From Paracoccaceae bacterium (GTDB taxonomy: Bacteria > Pseudomonadota > Alphaproteobacteria > Rhodobacterales > Rhodobacteraceae), in contig JALHOL010000002.1 in assembly GCA_022843025.1 (NCBI GenBank), positions 186,001 to 250,000 on the forward strand: a stretch of DNA of 64,000 bases. Reading direction: 5' to 3'. Shown here in pieces: positions 26,082 to 34,209 of the stretch; within the stretch, counting starts at the first letter, position 1; every line of letters begins with the position of its first letter. The position numbers were made by a program, and so were the translations under genes. A model generated the notes under the pieces. That model did not search any database. It was given only the letters and a program-made list of their open reading frames with translations, and was not told the DNA's origin.

Positions 26082-26105
26082 CCCCGGCCCATCCAAGGGC
26101 CGGGG
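26082..26105 (+). terminator. Hairpin after the binding-protein gene
   Basis: CCCCGGCCC (26082-26090) pairs with GGGCCGGGG (26097-26105) around a 6-nt loop, 8 bases after the stop. Only a short T-rich stretch follows, so partial termination or protection of the upstream mRNA from 3' decay is likelier than full termination. Confidence 0.65.
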
Positions 26106-26123
26106 TCACTTTCGGAGCGGTGC

Positions 26124-26843
26124 ATGACCATCCTCAACCTCAGCGACGTGTCCAAAAGCTTCGGTGCCCTCAAGGTCACCGATGGCGTGTCCTTTTCCGT
26201 GCCGCGCGGACAGGCGCTGGGGATCATCGGGCCGAACGGGGCGGGCAAATCCACCCTGTTCAACCTGATCACCGGCAATATCGCGCCCGATGCCGGAAAG
26301 ATCACCTTCCTCGGTCAGGATGTCACGCGCCGCCCGGCAATGGACCGAGTCCGCATGGGCGTGGGCCGCAGCTTTCAGATCCCCCAGCCGTTCGAAGGGC
26401 TGACCGTCTATGAAAACCTCGCCGTGGCCGCCAGTTTCGGACAGGGCAAGTCTGAGGCAGCGGTTACCGATGACTGCGTGCGTATCCTGCACGACACCGA
26501 ACTGATGCGCCTCGCCAACACGCCCGCAGGGGCGCTTTCCCTGCTGGATCGCAAGCGGCTGGAACTGGCCCGTGCCATGGCCACAGGGCCGGAACTGCTG
26601 CTCTTGGATGAAATCGCAGGCGGGCTGACCGAGGGCGAATGCAAGGCGCTGGTCGCCACGATCAAAGGGCTACACGCGCAGGGCATGACAATCATCTGGA
26701 TCGAACACGTCCTGCACGCCTTGACCGCCGTCGTCGAACGTCTGCTGGTGCTGGATTTTGGCCGAGTCATCGGAATTGGCGAGCCGGAGGCGATCATGGC
26801 CTCCAAGGAAGTGCGCGAGATTTATCTGGGGATCGAGGTATGA
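26124..26843 (+). CDS. ABC transporter ATP-binding protein, LivG type
   Basis: The protein has 239 residues from the ATG at 26124. Walker A GPNGAGKSTLFNLITG (~38-53), the LivG-type SFQIPQPFEGLTVYENL Q-loop region, the signature LSLLDRKRLELARAM and Walker B LLLLDEIAGGL are visible. LivG-type ATPases form a heterodimer with a LivF-type partner, here the next gene with which it overlaps by 4 bases. The signature reads LSLLDRKR rather than LSGGQ-type, a common variant in this transporter subgroup. Confidence 0.92.
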   Translation: MTILNLSDVSKSFGALKVTDGVSFSVPRGQALGIIGPNGAGKSTLFNLITGNIAPDAGKITFLGQDVTRRPAMDRVRMGVGRSFQIPQPFEGLTVYENLAVAASFGQGKSEAAVTDDCVRILHDTELMRLANTPAGALSLLDRKRLELARAMATGPELLLLDEIAGGLTEGECKALVATIKGLHAQGMTIIWIEHVLHALTAVVERLLVLDFGRVIGIGEPEAIMASKEVREIYLGIEV

Positions 26844-27547
26844 CCTTGCTGGAAACAAAGGGCCTCACCGCCAGCTATGGCCAGTTCCGCGCCCTGTTCG
26901 GCGTGGATGTCTCGCTGTCGGCGGGCGAAACCGTCGCTATCATCGGCGCAAACGGGGCGGGCAAATCCACCCTATTGCGGTCCATCACCGGCATTTTGCG
27001 CAATGACGCAGGCATGGTCCTGCACCGGGGTGACGCCATCGGCGCATTGCCGCCCGAGTCCGTCATGCAGCGCGGCATTGCTATGGTCCCCGAGGGGCGC
27101 AAACTGTTCCCCTCGCTCTCGGTCGAAGAAAACCTCAAGATCGGCGGTCAGGTCCGCAAGGCGGCTGGGCCTTGGTCGCTGGACGCGATCTATGACCTCT
27201 TCCCGATCTTGCGCGAAAAGCGGAACGTGCCAGGCACCGCGCTTTCGGGCGGCCAGCAGCAGATGGTGGCCATAGGGCGCGCGCTGATGTCCAACCCCGA
27301 AGTTCTGCTCTGCGATGAAATCAGCCTCGGCCTCGCTCCCGTCGTGATCCGCGACATCTATGCCGCCATGCCCCGCATCAAAGCATCGGGGGCCGCGATC
27401 ATAGTGGTCGAACAGGACATCGGCCGTGCGCTTTCAGTCGCCGACCGCGTCTATTGCATGATGGAGGGCCGGGTCACCCTTGCCGCCCCTGCGGCCACGG
27501 TCAGCCGTGCCGCCATCCACACCGCCTATTTCGGAGATGCCGCATGA
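26840..27547 (+). CDS. ABC transporter ATP-binding protein, LivF type
   Basis: The protein has 235 residues from the ATG at 26840. It carries Walker A GANGAGKSTLLRSITG, the signature LSGGQQQMVAIGRALM and Walker B VLLCDEISLGLAP followed by the VEQDIGRALSVADRVYCMMEGR tail typical of LivF. It overlaps both neighbours by 4 bases. Partner of the LivG-type ATPase in the same importer. Confidence 0.92.
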   Translation: MTLLETKGLTASYGQFRALFGVDVSLSAGETVAIIGANGAGKSTLLRSITGILRNDAGMVLHRGDAIGALPPESVMQRGIAMVPEGRKLFPSLSVEENLKIGGQVRKAAGPWSLDAIYDLFPILREKRNVPGTALSGGQQQMVAIGRALMSNPEVLLCDEISLGLAPVVIRDIYAAMPRIKASGAAIIVVEQDIGRALSVADRVYCMMEGRVTLAAPAATVSRAAIHTAYFGDAA

Positions 27548-28407
27548 TCTGGATCGACACCCTCGTCCAAGGCATCCTGCTGGGAGGGCTTTATGCCCTG
27601 TTCGCAGCCGGCCTTAGCCTCGTCTTCGGCATCATGCGGCTGGTCAATCTGGCGCATGGCGACATGATCATCTTTGCCGCCTTCGCCATCCTGCTGATCA
27701 CCGGCAGCCTGGGCCTGAACCCGTTCCTTGCCGCGCTGATCGCCGCGCCGCTGATGTTCGCACTGGGCTGGGCACTGCAACGCTTCGTGCTGAACCGCGT
27801 GCTGGGCAAGGATATCCTTCCCCCTCTGCTGGTCACCTTCGGCCTGTCCGTCGCACTCCAGAACGGAATGCTGGAGGCCTTCTCTGCCGACAGCCAGCGC
27901 ATCCCCGCAGGACCACTGGAAAGCGCGTCCGTAGACCTCGGCATCGTGACCGTGGGCTGGATGCCGCTTTTGACCTTTGCCACCGCCATCGCAGTGATCG
28001 TGGGGCTGAACCAGATCTTCTACCGCACCGCCCTTGGCCGTGCCTTCCGCGCCACCAGCGATGATCCGGTTACGGCGAGCCTGATGGGCATCGCGCCGAA
28101 GGGCATCTTCGCCATCGCCACAGGCCTTGCAATGGTCGTGGTCACCATCGCAGCACTCTACCTTGGCATGCGGGCGAATTTCGATCCCTCCATCGGCCCC
28201 GCGCGCCTGATCTATGCCTTCGAGGCGGTGATCATCGGCGGTCTGGGCAGCCTTTGGGGCACGTTGGCGGGCGGCATCATCATCGGCGTGGCGCAAACGA
28301 TGGGCGCAGCGATCAATCCGGAATGGCAAATTCTGGCTGGCCATATCGCCTTTCTGATCGTGCTTCTCATTCGCCCGCGCGGCCTGTTCCCACGGGCGGT
28401 GGATTGA
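27544..28407 (+). CDS. ABC transporter permease, LivH type
   Basis: The protein has 287 residues with about eight membrane segments. The LivH pattern GILLGGLYALFAAGLSLVFGIMRLVNLAHGDMI opens the protein, and the cytoplasmic EAA-like loop region ends in VIIGGLGSLWGTLAGGIIIGV. It is one of the two channel subunits. Start overlaps the LivF-type gene by 4 bases; the LivM-type gene follows with a 1-base gap. Confidence 0.92.
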   Translation: MIWIDTLVQGILLGGLYALFAAGLSLVFGIMRLVNLAHGDMIIFAAFAILLITGSLGLNPFLAALIAAPLMFALGWALQRFVLNRVLGKDILPPLLVTFGLSVALQNGMLEAFSADSQRIPAGPLESASVDLGIVTVGWMPLLTFATAIAVIVGLNQIFYRTALGRAFRATSDDPVTASLMGIAPKGIFAIATGLAMVVVTIAALYLGMRANFDPSIGPARLIYAFEAVIIGGLGSLWGTLAGGIIIGVAQTMGAAINPEWQILAGHIAFLIVLLIRPRGLFPRAVD

Positions 28408-28408
28408 C

Positions 28409-29488
28409 ATGACCTATCACGTCGCCACCCGCACCCGCACCGGCACCATCGCAGGCACCGCCGCGCTCGCACTGATCGTGCTGGGCCTTGCCTTGCCCGC
28501 CATCGCGCCCCGCGCGCTGATCCAAGATCTGTTCACCATCCTGACCCTGCTGACGCTTGCGCAACTCTGGAACCTGCTTGCCGGCTATGGTGGCCTTGTC
28601 AGTGTGGGCCAGCAGGCCTTTGTCGGCATCGGGGCCTATGCCATGTTCGCAGGTGTCATCCTGTGGGGCATGGACCCGGTCCTTGCCATCCCGCTGGGCG
28701 GCATCGCTGCACTGGCCCTGTCGATCCCTACCGCCTTCTTCGCCTTTCGCCTGCAAGGCGCCTATTTCGCCATCGGCACCTGGGTCATCGCCGAGGTTAC
28801 CCGCCTGCTCGTCGCCCAATGGAAGGCGCTGGGCGGTGGCACCGGCACATCCCTGCCGCGCGAGGCAACCTCCGATATCATCGGAGTCGAGGCGATCCGC
28901 ACGCTGTTCGAGGTACGTGAAGCAGCCGCCCGTGACATCCTCGCCTATTGGCTGGCGCTGGCGCTGGCCGCCGTCACCATCGCGGCAATCTACTGGCTTT
29001 TGCGCAACCGCCTCGGTCTGGCCCTTGCCGCCGTCCGCGACAACACCGAGGCCGCGAAATCCGTGGGCGTTGACGCCCGCCGCATCAAATGGGCGGTGTT
29101 CCTGATCGCAGCCTTTGTGACCGGCGTGACCGGCGCGCTGATCTATGTCCAGACCGCCCGCATCTCGCCGGATGCCGCCTTCAGCGTCACCGACTGGACC
29201 GCCTATGTCATCTTCATCGTCGTCATCGGCGGCATCGGCCGCATCGAAGGCCCGATCGTCGGTGTCATCGTCTTCTACATCCTGCAATCCACGCTGGCTG
29301 ATTACGGCGCGTGGTATCTGCTGACGCTTGGCCTGATCGCCATAGCGGTGATGCTGTTCGCCCCGCGCGGGCTCTGGGGCCTCTTGTCCGACCGTACCGG
29401 CCTGCACCTGTTCCCTGTTCAACGCCGTCTCGTCCAAAGCGGGCCCGACGCTGGCCCGTCCATGACCCAAAGGGAGGAACGATCATGA
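28409..29488 (+). CDS. ABC transporter permease, LivM type
   Basis: The protein has 359 residues with multiple membrane segments and the LivM pattern LAQLWNLLAGYGGLVSVGQQAFVGIGAYA. The second signature is NTEAAKSVGVDARRIKWAVFLIAAF. It completes the importer (binding protein, two ATPases, two permeases). Its stop overlaps the start of the SnoaL-like gene (ATGA), so that protein is made as part of the transporter block. Confidence 0.92.
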   Translation: MTYHVATRTRTGTIAGTAALALIVLGLALPAIAPRALIQDLFTILTLLTLAQLWNLLAGYGGLVSVGQQAFVGIGAYAMFAGVILWGMDPVLAIPLGGIAALALSIPTAFFAFRLQGAYFAIGTWVIAEVTRLLVAQWKALGGGTGTSLPREATSDIIGVEAIRTLFEVREAAARDILAYWLALALAAVTIAAIYWLLRNRLGLALAAVRDNTEAAKSVGVDARRIKWAVFLIAAFVTGVTGALIYVQTARISPDAAFSVTDWTAYVIFIVVIGGIGRIEGPIVGVIVFYILQSTLADYGAWYLLTLGLIAIAVMLFAPRGLWGLLSDRTGLHLFPVQRRLVQSGPDAGPSMTQREERS

Positions 29489-30027
29489 CCAACGAAAAAA
29501 CCGGCCTGACCCGCCGCGATGCACTGGCCGCTGTTGCTGCGGCTGGCGCCGCCGCCGTGGCCGCGCCAGCCGTCGCGCAATCCGCAACCGATGATGACCG
29601 CAAGGCCGTCGCAGAAAGCTATCTGAAATCTCTGGATGCGGGCGGCGTGTCACCCACCACCGGCCTTGGCCTGTTCGACCATTTCTCTGACGATGCCGAG
29701 GTTTTCTTTCCCAAATGGGGTGTCGCGCGAGGCAAGGAAGAAGTGATCAAGATGTTCTCGGATGTCGGCGGCACGCTGAAGGGGATCACGCACCATTATG
29801 ACAAGTTTATCTGGTACATGAACGGCAGTGACAGTTTTGCCGTCGAAGGCACCAGCGAAGGCGAGCATCGCGATGGCCCTTGGATGGCTGATCAGCCCAA
29901 ATGGGGTGCAGGTCGTTTCTGCGATTGCTTTACCGTCAAGGACGGCAAGATCACCCGGTTATTCATCTATCTCGACCCTGATTATGCCGGCAAGGACACC
30001 GCCCGTTACGGCTGGATCCCGGCCTGA
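29485..30027 (+). CDS. Exported nuclear transport factor 2 / SnoaL-like protein
   Basis: The 180-residue protein begins MTNEKTGLTRRDALAAVAAAGAAAVAAPAVAQ, a twin-arginine-like export signal ending in AVAQ. The mature part resembles the NTF2/SnoaL fold: AESYLKSLDAGG, LFDHFSDDAEVFFPKWGVARGKEEVIKMFSDVGG, then ITHHYDKFIWYMNGSDSFAVEGTSEGE and GRFCDCFTVKDGKITRLFIYLDPDYAG. Most SnoaL-like proteins of catabolic operons are cytoplasmic isomerases, hydratases or binding proteins; export is unusual. It lies between the transporter and the hydroxylase, so it may act on or bind the substrate in the periplasm. No catalytic assignment is possible from sequence. Confidence 0.8.
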   Translation: MTNEKTGLTRRDALAAVAAAGAAAVAAPAVAQSATDDDRKAVAESYLKSLDAGGVSPTTGLGLFDHFSDDAEVFFPKWGVARGKEEVIKMFSDVGGTLKGITHHYDKFIWYMNGSDSFAVEGTSEGEHRDGPWMADQPKWGAGRFCDCFTVKDGKITRLFIYLDPDYAGKDTARYGWIPA

Positions 30028-30036
30028 GATCACATC

Positions 30037-30059
30037 GCCGCCGGGCTGATCCCGGCGGC
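30037..30059 (+). terminator. Hairpin between the SnoaL-like and hydroxylase genes
   Basis: GCCGCCGGG (30037-30045) and CCCGGCGGC (30051-30059) form a perfect 9-bp stem with a 5-nt loop, 9 bases after the stop. There is no T run, so it is a stability or processing hairpin more likely than a terminator. Confidence 0.55.
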
Positions 30060-30083
30060 ATCCCCTGATAAGAGGCTTTCGCA

Positions 30084-31841
30084 ATGTCCGCAGACATCAC
30101 AACTGACGTCCTGATCATCGGCACAGGCCCCGCTGGCAGTGCCACCGCCGCCCTGCTGGCCAGCTACGGCGTCGAGGTCATGGTCATCAACCGCTATCGC
30201 TGGCTGTCCAACACCCCCCGCGCGCATATCACCAACCAGCGCACGATGGAGGTGCTGCGCGATCTGGGGGCCGAGGTGGAGGGCGAGGCGATGATGCACG
30301 CCGCCCCCCAGCACCTGATGGGCGAAAACGTCTTTTGCGAAAGTCTGGCGGGCGAGGAACTGGGCCGGATGAAAAGCTGGGGCACCTCACCCTTGACCAA
30401 GGCCGAGCATCTGCTGTCCTCGCCCTGCGAGATGAACGATCTGCCGCAAACCTTCATGGAACCCATCTTGTTCAAGACCGCCTGTTCGCGCGGCGCTCAG
30501 GCGCGGATGAGCACGGAGTATGTCAGCCACGAACAGGATGATGACGGCGTCACCACCACTTGCCGGGATCGCCTGACAGGCAAGACCTTTACCGTGCGGT
30601 CGAAATTCTTGGTGGGCGCCGATGGCGGCAACAGCCTTGTCGCCGAACATCTTGGCCTGCCGTTCGAAGGAAAGATGGGCGTGGGCGGGTCGATGAACAT
30701 CCTGTTCCGCGCCGACCTGTCGCGTTACGTCGCGCACCGCCCCTCGGTTCTGTATTGGGTGATGCAGCCCGGCGCGGATGTGGGTGGCATCGGCATGGGT
30801 CTGGTCCGGATGGTGCGGCCATGGAATGAATGGCTGATCGTTTGGGGCTATGACATCAACCAACCTGCCCCCGTGGTGGATGCTGCGATGGCCGCGCAAG
30901 TGGCACGCCAACTTGTTGGTGACCCGGATCTGGAGATCGACCTGATCTCTGCCAACACCTGGACCGTCAACAACTGCTTTGCCACTCATATGCAAAAGGG
31001 TCGCGTCTTCATCATGGGCGACGCCGCCCACCGCCATCCGCCGTCGAACGGGCTTGGGTCCAACACTTCCATTCAGGATGGCTACAACCTTGCCTGGAAA
31101 CTGGCTGCCGTGGTCAAAGGGCAAGCCACGCCCAAGCTGCTTGATAGCTACAGCGCGGAACGCGCCCCGATCGCACGTCAGATCGTCACCCGTGCCAACC
31201 AGTCCATCGCCGAATTCGGCCCGATTTTTGAGGCGTTGGGCATGGATGGCGGCGTCGATCACGACAAGATCCAGCGCAGCATGGCCGCCCGCTGCGATGC
31301 CACCCCTGCGGCCGAGGCGCAGCGCGAAGCCCTGCGCAAGGCCATTGAATTCAAGAAATACGAATTCGATTGCCACGGGGTCGAGATGAACCAGCGCTAC
31401 ACCTCTGGCGCCGTGGTCACCGATGGCCAGCAGCCCCCTGCCCCAAACGCGGATATGGAACTGCACTATCAGCCCACCACTTATCCCGGCGCGCGCCTGC
31501 CGCATGTCTGGGTCTTTGACCGCAACGGCGCAAAGCACTCTACCCTCGACCTTACCGGAAAGGGCCAGTTCACCCTGATCACCGGCATCGGCGGCGAAGC
31601 TTGGATTGCGGCAGCAGAGGCGCTGTCGAAAACCCTTGGCCTGCCCATCCGCACTGTAAAAATCGGCCCCCGCTGCGCAGTCGAAGATCACGGCGGCGAC
31701 TGGGCCCGCGCCAGCGAAATCCGCGATGCGGGCTGCCTTCTGGTGCGCCCGGACCAGCACGTCGCATGGCGCGCGGCCACCCTCACCAACGATCCGCAGG
31801 CCGATCTCACCCGCGTCCTGCACGCCATTCTGGGACACTGA
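30084..31841 (+). CDS. FAD-dependent aromatic hydroxylase (TfdB / phenol monooxygenase family)
   Basis: The 585-residue protein is a class A flavoprotein monooxygenase. The FAD-binding GxGxxG is in VLIIGTGPAGSATAALLA (~10-27), the second dinucleotide motif in VGADGGNSLVAEHLG, and the ribityl-binding GDAAHRHPPSNGLGSNTSIQDGYNLAWKL at ~312-340. A C-terminal thioredoxin-like domain follows, as in TfdB and phenol hydroxylase. Such enzymes add an ortho-hydroxyl to phenols using NAD(P)H and O2. Here it would make the diol or triol substrate for the ring-cleavage dioxygenases, for example hydroxyquinol from resorcinol or hydroquinone. Starts after AAGAGG. Substrate inferred from context. Confidence 0.88.
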   Translation: MSADITTDVLIIGTGPAGSATAALLASYGVEVMVINRYRWLSNTPRAHITNQRTMEVLRDLGAEVEGEAMMHAAPQHLMGENVFCESLAGEELGRMKSWGTSPLTKAEHLLSSPCEMNDLPQTFMEPILFKTACSRGAQARMSTEYVSHEQDDDGVTTTCRDRLTGKTFTVRSKFLVGADGGNSLVAEHLGLPFEGKMGVGGSMNILFRADLSRYVAHRPSVLYWVMQPGADVGGIGMGLVRMVRPWNEWLIVWGYDINQPAPVVDAAMAAQVARQLVGDPDLEIDLISANTWTVNNCFATHMQKGRVFIMGDAAHRHPPSNGLGSNTSIQDGYNLAWKLAAVVKGQATPKLLDSYSAERAPIARQIVTRANQSIAEFGPIFEALGMDGGVDHDKIQRSMAARCDATPAAEAQREALRKAIEFKKYEFDCHGVEMNQRYTSGAVVTDGQQPPAPNADMELHYQPTTYPGARLPHVWVFDRNGAKHSTLDLTGKGQFTLITGIGGEAWIAAAEALSKTLGLPIRTVKIGPRCAVEDHGGDWARASEIRDAGCLLVRPDQHVAWRAATLTNDPQADLTRVLHAILGH

Positions 31842-31843
31842 CC

Positions 31844-32725
31844 ATGACCACCGAACAGGGATTCTTCACCGAGGCCGACAGCGCAGATGTTGTCATCAGC
31901 CGCAACGTGAACGCACAGGATGAACGCCTGAAACAGGTGATGGCCGTCATCACCCGCAAATTGCATGAGGCGGTCAAGGAAATCGAACCGACCGAGGAGG
32001 AATGGTTCCGCGCCATCATGTTCCTCACGGACACAGGCCATATGTGCAACGATTGGCGGCAGGAATTCATCCTGCTGTCAGATGTGCTGGGCGTGTCGAT
32101 GCTGGTGGATGCGATCAACAACCGCAAACCTTCGGGCGCGTCCGAATCCACCGTCCTTGGCCCTTTTCACGTGGCCGATGCGCCGGAACTGCCGATGGGG
32201 TCCAACATCTGCCTGGATCAGAAGGGCGAACCGATGCGGGTGCGTGGCCGCATCCTGGATACCGATGGAAACCCGATCGCCGGGGCAAAGATCGACGTGT
32301 GGCAAGCCAATGACGAAGGCTTCTACGATGTGCAGCAAAAGGGCATCCAGCCCGATTTCAACCTCCGCGGTGTGTTCCGCACCGGGGCAGATGGCAGCTA
32401 TCACTTCCGCGGGGTGAAGCCAAAATTCTATCCCATTCCCGATGATGGTCCAGTGGGCAAACTGCTGGCGCAACTGAGCCGTCATCCCTATCGCCCTGCC
32501 CATCTGCATTACATCGTCGAGGCCCCGGGATATGATCGCCTCGTCACGCATATCTTTGATCCCGACGATCCCTATATCCGTTCAGATGCTGTTTTTGGCG
32601 TGAAGCAAAGCCTGATGGCCAAGTTCCGGCCCGTCACCGACCCCGACGCCGCAAAGGCCGCCGGGTTTGACGGCCCCTTCCTTGACCTTGCTTTCGATTT
32701 TGTGCTGTCCCGCTCTGGGGCATGA
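31844..32725 (+). CDS. Hydroxyquinol 1,2-dioxygenase (copy 2)
   Basis: This 293-residue protein is an intradiol dioxygenase with Fe(III) ligands Tyr161 (VWQANDEGFY), Tyr196 (KPKFYPIPDDG), His220 and His222 (RPAHLHY), at the same numbers as in the copy at 21185. The segment STVLGPFHVADAPELPMG is typical of hydroxyquinol dioxygenases, which lack the bulky pocket residues of catechol enzymes. It produces maleylacetate, the substrate of the reductase encoded at 23701. It starts 2 bases after the hydroxylase stop, so hydroxylation and cleavage are coupled. It ends the operon. Confidence 0.92.
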   Translation: MTTEQGFFTEADSADVVISRNVNAQDERLKQVMAVITRKLHEAVKEIEPTEEEWFRAIMFLTDTGHMCNDWRQEFILLSDVLGVSMLVDAINNRKPSGASESTVLGPFHVADAPELPMGSNICLDQKGEPMRVRGRILDTDGNPIAGAKIDVWQANDEGFYDVQQKGIQPDFNLRGVFRTGADGSYHFRGVKPKFYPIPDDGPVGKLLAQLSRHPYRPAHLHYIVEAPGYDRLVTHIFDPDDPYIRSDAVFGVKQSLMAKFRPVTDPDAAKAAGFDGPFLDLAFDFVLSRSGA

Positions 32726-32845
32726 CCGGACAGTCCGTCATCGGCAGCGTGGCCGCAGTCGGGCCACGGCCGGCAACCCGGCGGTGCGCATCAGCATTGC
32801 CGGGTCTCCCCTCCGCACATGAGGCCCTCTGGTCCGGCGCCAGCT

Positions 32846-32873
32846 CAGGCAAGCACACTTCCACGCTTGCCTG
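32846..32873. terminator. Hairpin downstream of the aromatic operon
   Basis: CAGGCAAGC (32846-32854) and GCTTGCCTG (32865-32873) form a perfect 9-bp stem with a 10-nt loop, about 120 bases after the last dioxygenase gene. No T run follows. It lies in a 263-bp space that should also hold the promoter of the photolyase-like gene. Confidence 0.4.
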
Positions 32874-32988
32874 TCATGGCTAATTCGGCTCGCCCCGGCC
32901 ACATCCGGCCCACGACACGGTGCCGCAGCATGTTGAATTCCGGCCCCGGTGAAACATGTATCGCCCTCGGCTAGCGAAGGCACCACCC

Positions 32989-34209
32989 ATGACAAACTCG
33001 CCCCTTGCAACCCGCGCCGCCGGACTGGCGCGCCTTCAGGCCTTTGCTCCGGCTATGGGGCGGCGCTATGCCAATGGTCGCAACTATGACCTTGGCGCTG
33101 GGCGACACACCGCCGTATCGCTCCTTTCCCCCTATATCCGCCGCCGCTTGGTGACCGAACAGGAAGTCACCGCCGCCGCGCTGGCAGCGCATGGCCCGGA
33201 AACTGCCGAGAAATTCGTCGAAGAGGTGGTCTGGCGCGGCTATTTCAAGGGATGGCTGGAACGCCGCCCACAGGTCTGGGCCAGTTATCAGCAGGGCTTG
33301 ATGGCTGATCTTGCCGCCCTTGACCGTGACCGTCGCCTGCGCCGCGATGTGACCCGCGCACAGGATGGCCAGACCGGGCTGGACTGCTTCGACGCCTGGG
33401 CCGAGGAACTGGTTCAAACTGGGTACCTCCACAACCATGCGCGCATGTGGTTCGCCTCAATCTGGATTTTCACGCTCGGTCTGCCGTGGCGCCTTGGGGC
33501 GGATTTCTTCTACCGTCATCTGATGGACGGGGATGCTGCCGCCAACACACTGGGGTGGCGCTGGGCGGCAGGCCTGCACACACGCGGCAAACCCTATCCC
33601 GCCCGCGCCGACAACATCGCCACCTTTACCCATGGCCGCTTTAACCCGCGCCCCACCGATCTGGCCGAGGTAACCCAAGGGCTGGAGTCGACCGAACCCG
33701 ACGGCCTGCCTTCTGTGCAACCCCTGCGCGCCGTCACCCCGCCACAACGAGGCAAGCCCACTGCCCTGCTGATCACGGATGAAGATTGCCGCATCGAAGA
33801 CTTCGACCTTTCCGCATTGGACATCTGTGGCGTGGCCACCCTCGCCACCAGCCACCTGCGCTCGCCCCTCGCCGTGGCCGATGCTGTGACCGCGTTTGAG
33901 ACCGGGGCGCTCACTGATACGGCCGCCCGCGCCGGTTTTTCCCCGACCCTGCTCAGCGCCGATCACCCGGATATTCTGGCAAAATGGGCTGTGCAGACCG
34001 GGGCCAGCCAGATCGTCACCCCCTATGTCACCCGTGGCCCCTTGCACGACTGGATGACCGAGGCCGCCCCCTACCTTTCCGCGCGCGGTATCACCCTTAC
34101 GGAGTGGCAACGTGACTGGGACCGCGCCATCTGGCCCCATGCCACGGCAGGTTTCTTCAAGGTGAAACAGCAAATCCCCCAAATCCTGAACCATTTGGTG
34201 CCTGCATGA
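32989..34209 (+). CDS. Photolyase/cryptochrome FAD-domain protein with apparently reversed domain order
   Basis: From the ATG at 32989 (GAAGG upstream) the protein has 406 residues. About residues 20-235 match the FAD-binding domain of photolyases: LSPYIRRRL, ELVQTGYLHNHARMWFASIW, DGDAAANTLGWRWAAG and PYPARADN. Normally this domain follows an N-terminal alpha/beta antenna domain of ~130 residues; here nothing precedes it. Instead an alpha/beta-looking region of ~150 residues follows (about 255-405, starting TALLITDEDCRIEDFDL and ending DWDRAIWPHATAGFFKVKQQIP). The reading as a permuted photolyase is inference. It could repair DNA, sense light, or carry out another flavin reaction. It heads a four-gene operon and overlaps the next gene by 4 bases. 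Confidence 0.8.
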   Translation: MTNSPLATRAAGLARLQAFAPAMGRRYANGRNYDLGAGRHTAVSLLSPYIRRRLVTEQEVTAAALAAHGPETAEKFVEEVVWRGYFKGWLERRPQVWASYQQGLMADLAALDRDRRLRRDVTRAQDGQTGLDCFDAWAEELVQTGYLHNHARMWFASIWIFTLGLPWRLGADFFYRHLMDGDAAANTLGWRWAAGLHTRGKPYPARADNIATFTHGRFNPRPTDLAEVTQGLESTEPDGLPSVQPLRAVTPPQRGKPTALLITDEDCRIEDFDLSALDICGVATLATSHLRSPLAVADAVTAFETGALTDTAARAGFSPTLLSADHPDILAKWAVQTGASQIVTPYVTRGPLHDWMTEAAPYLSARGITLTEWQRDWDRAIWPHATAGFFKVKQQIPQILNHLVPA

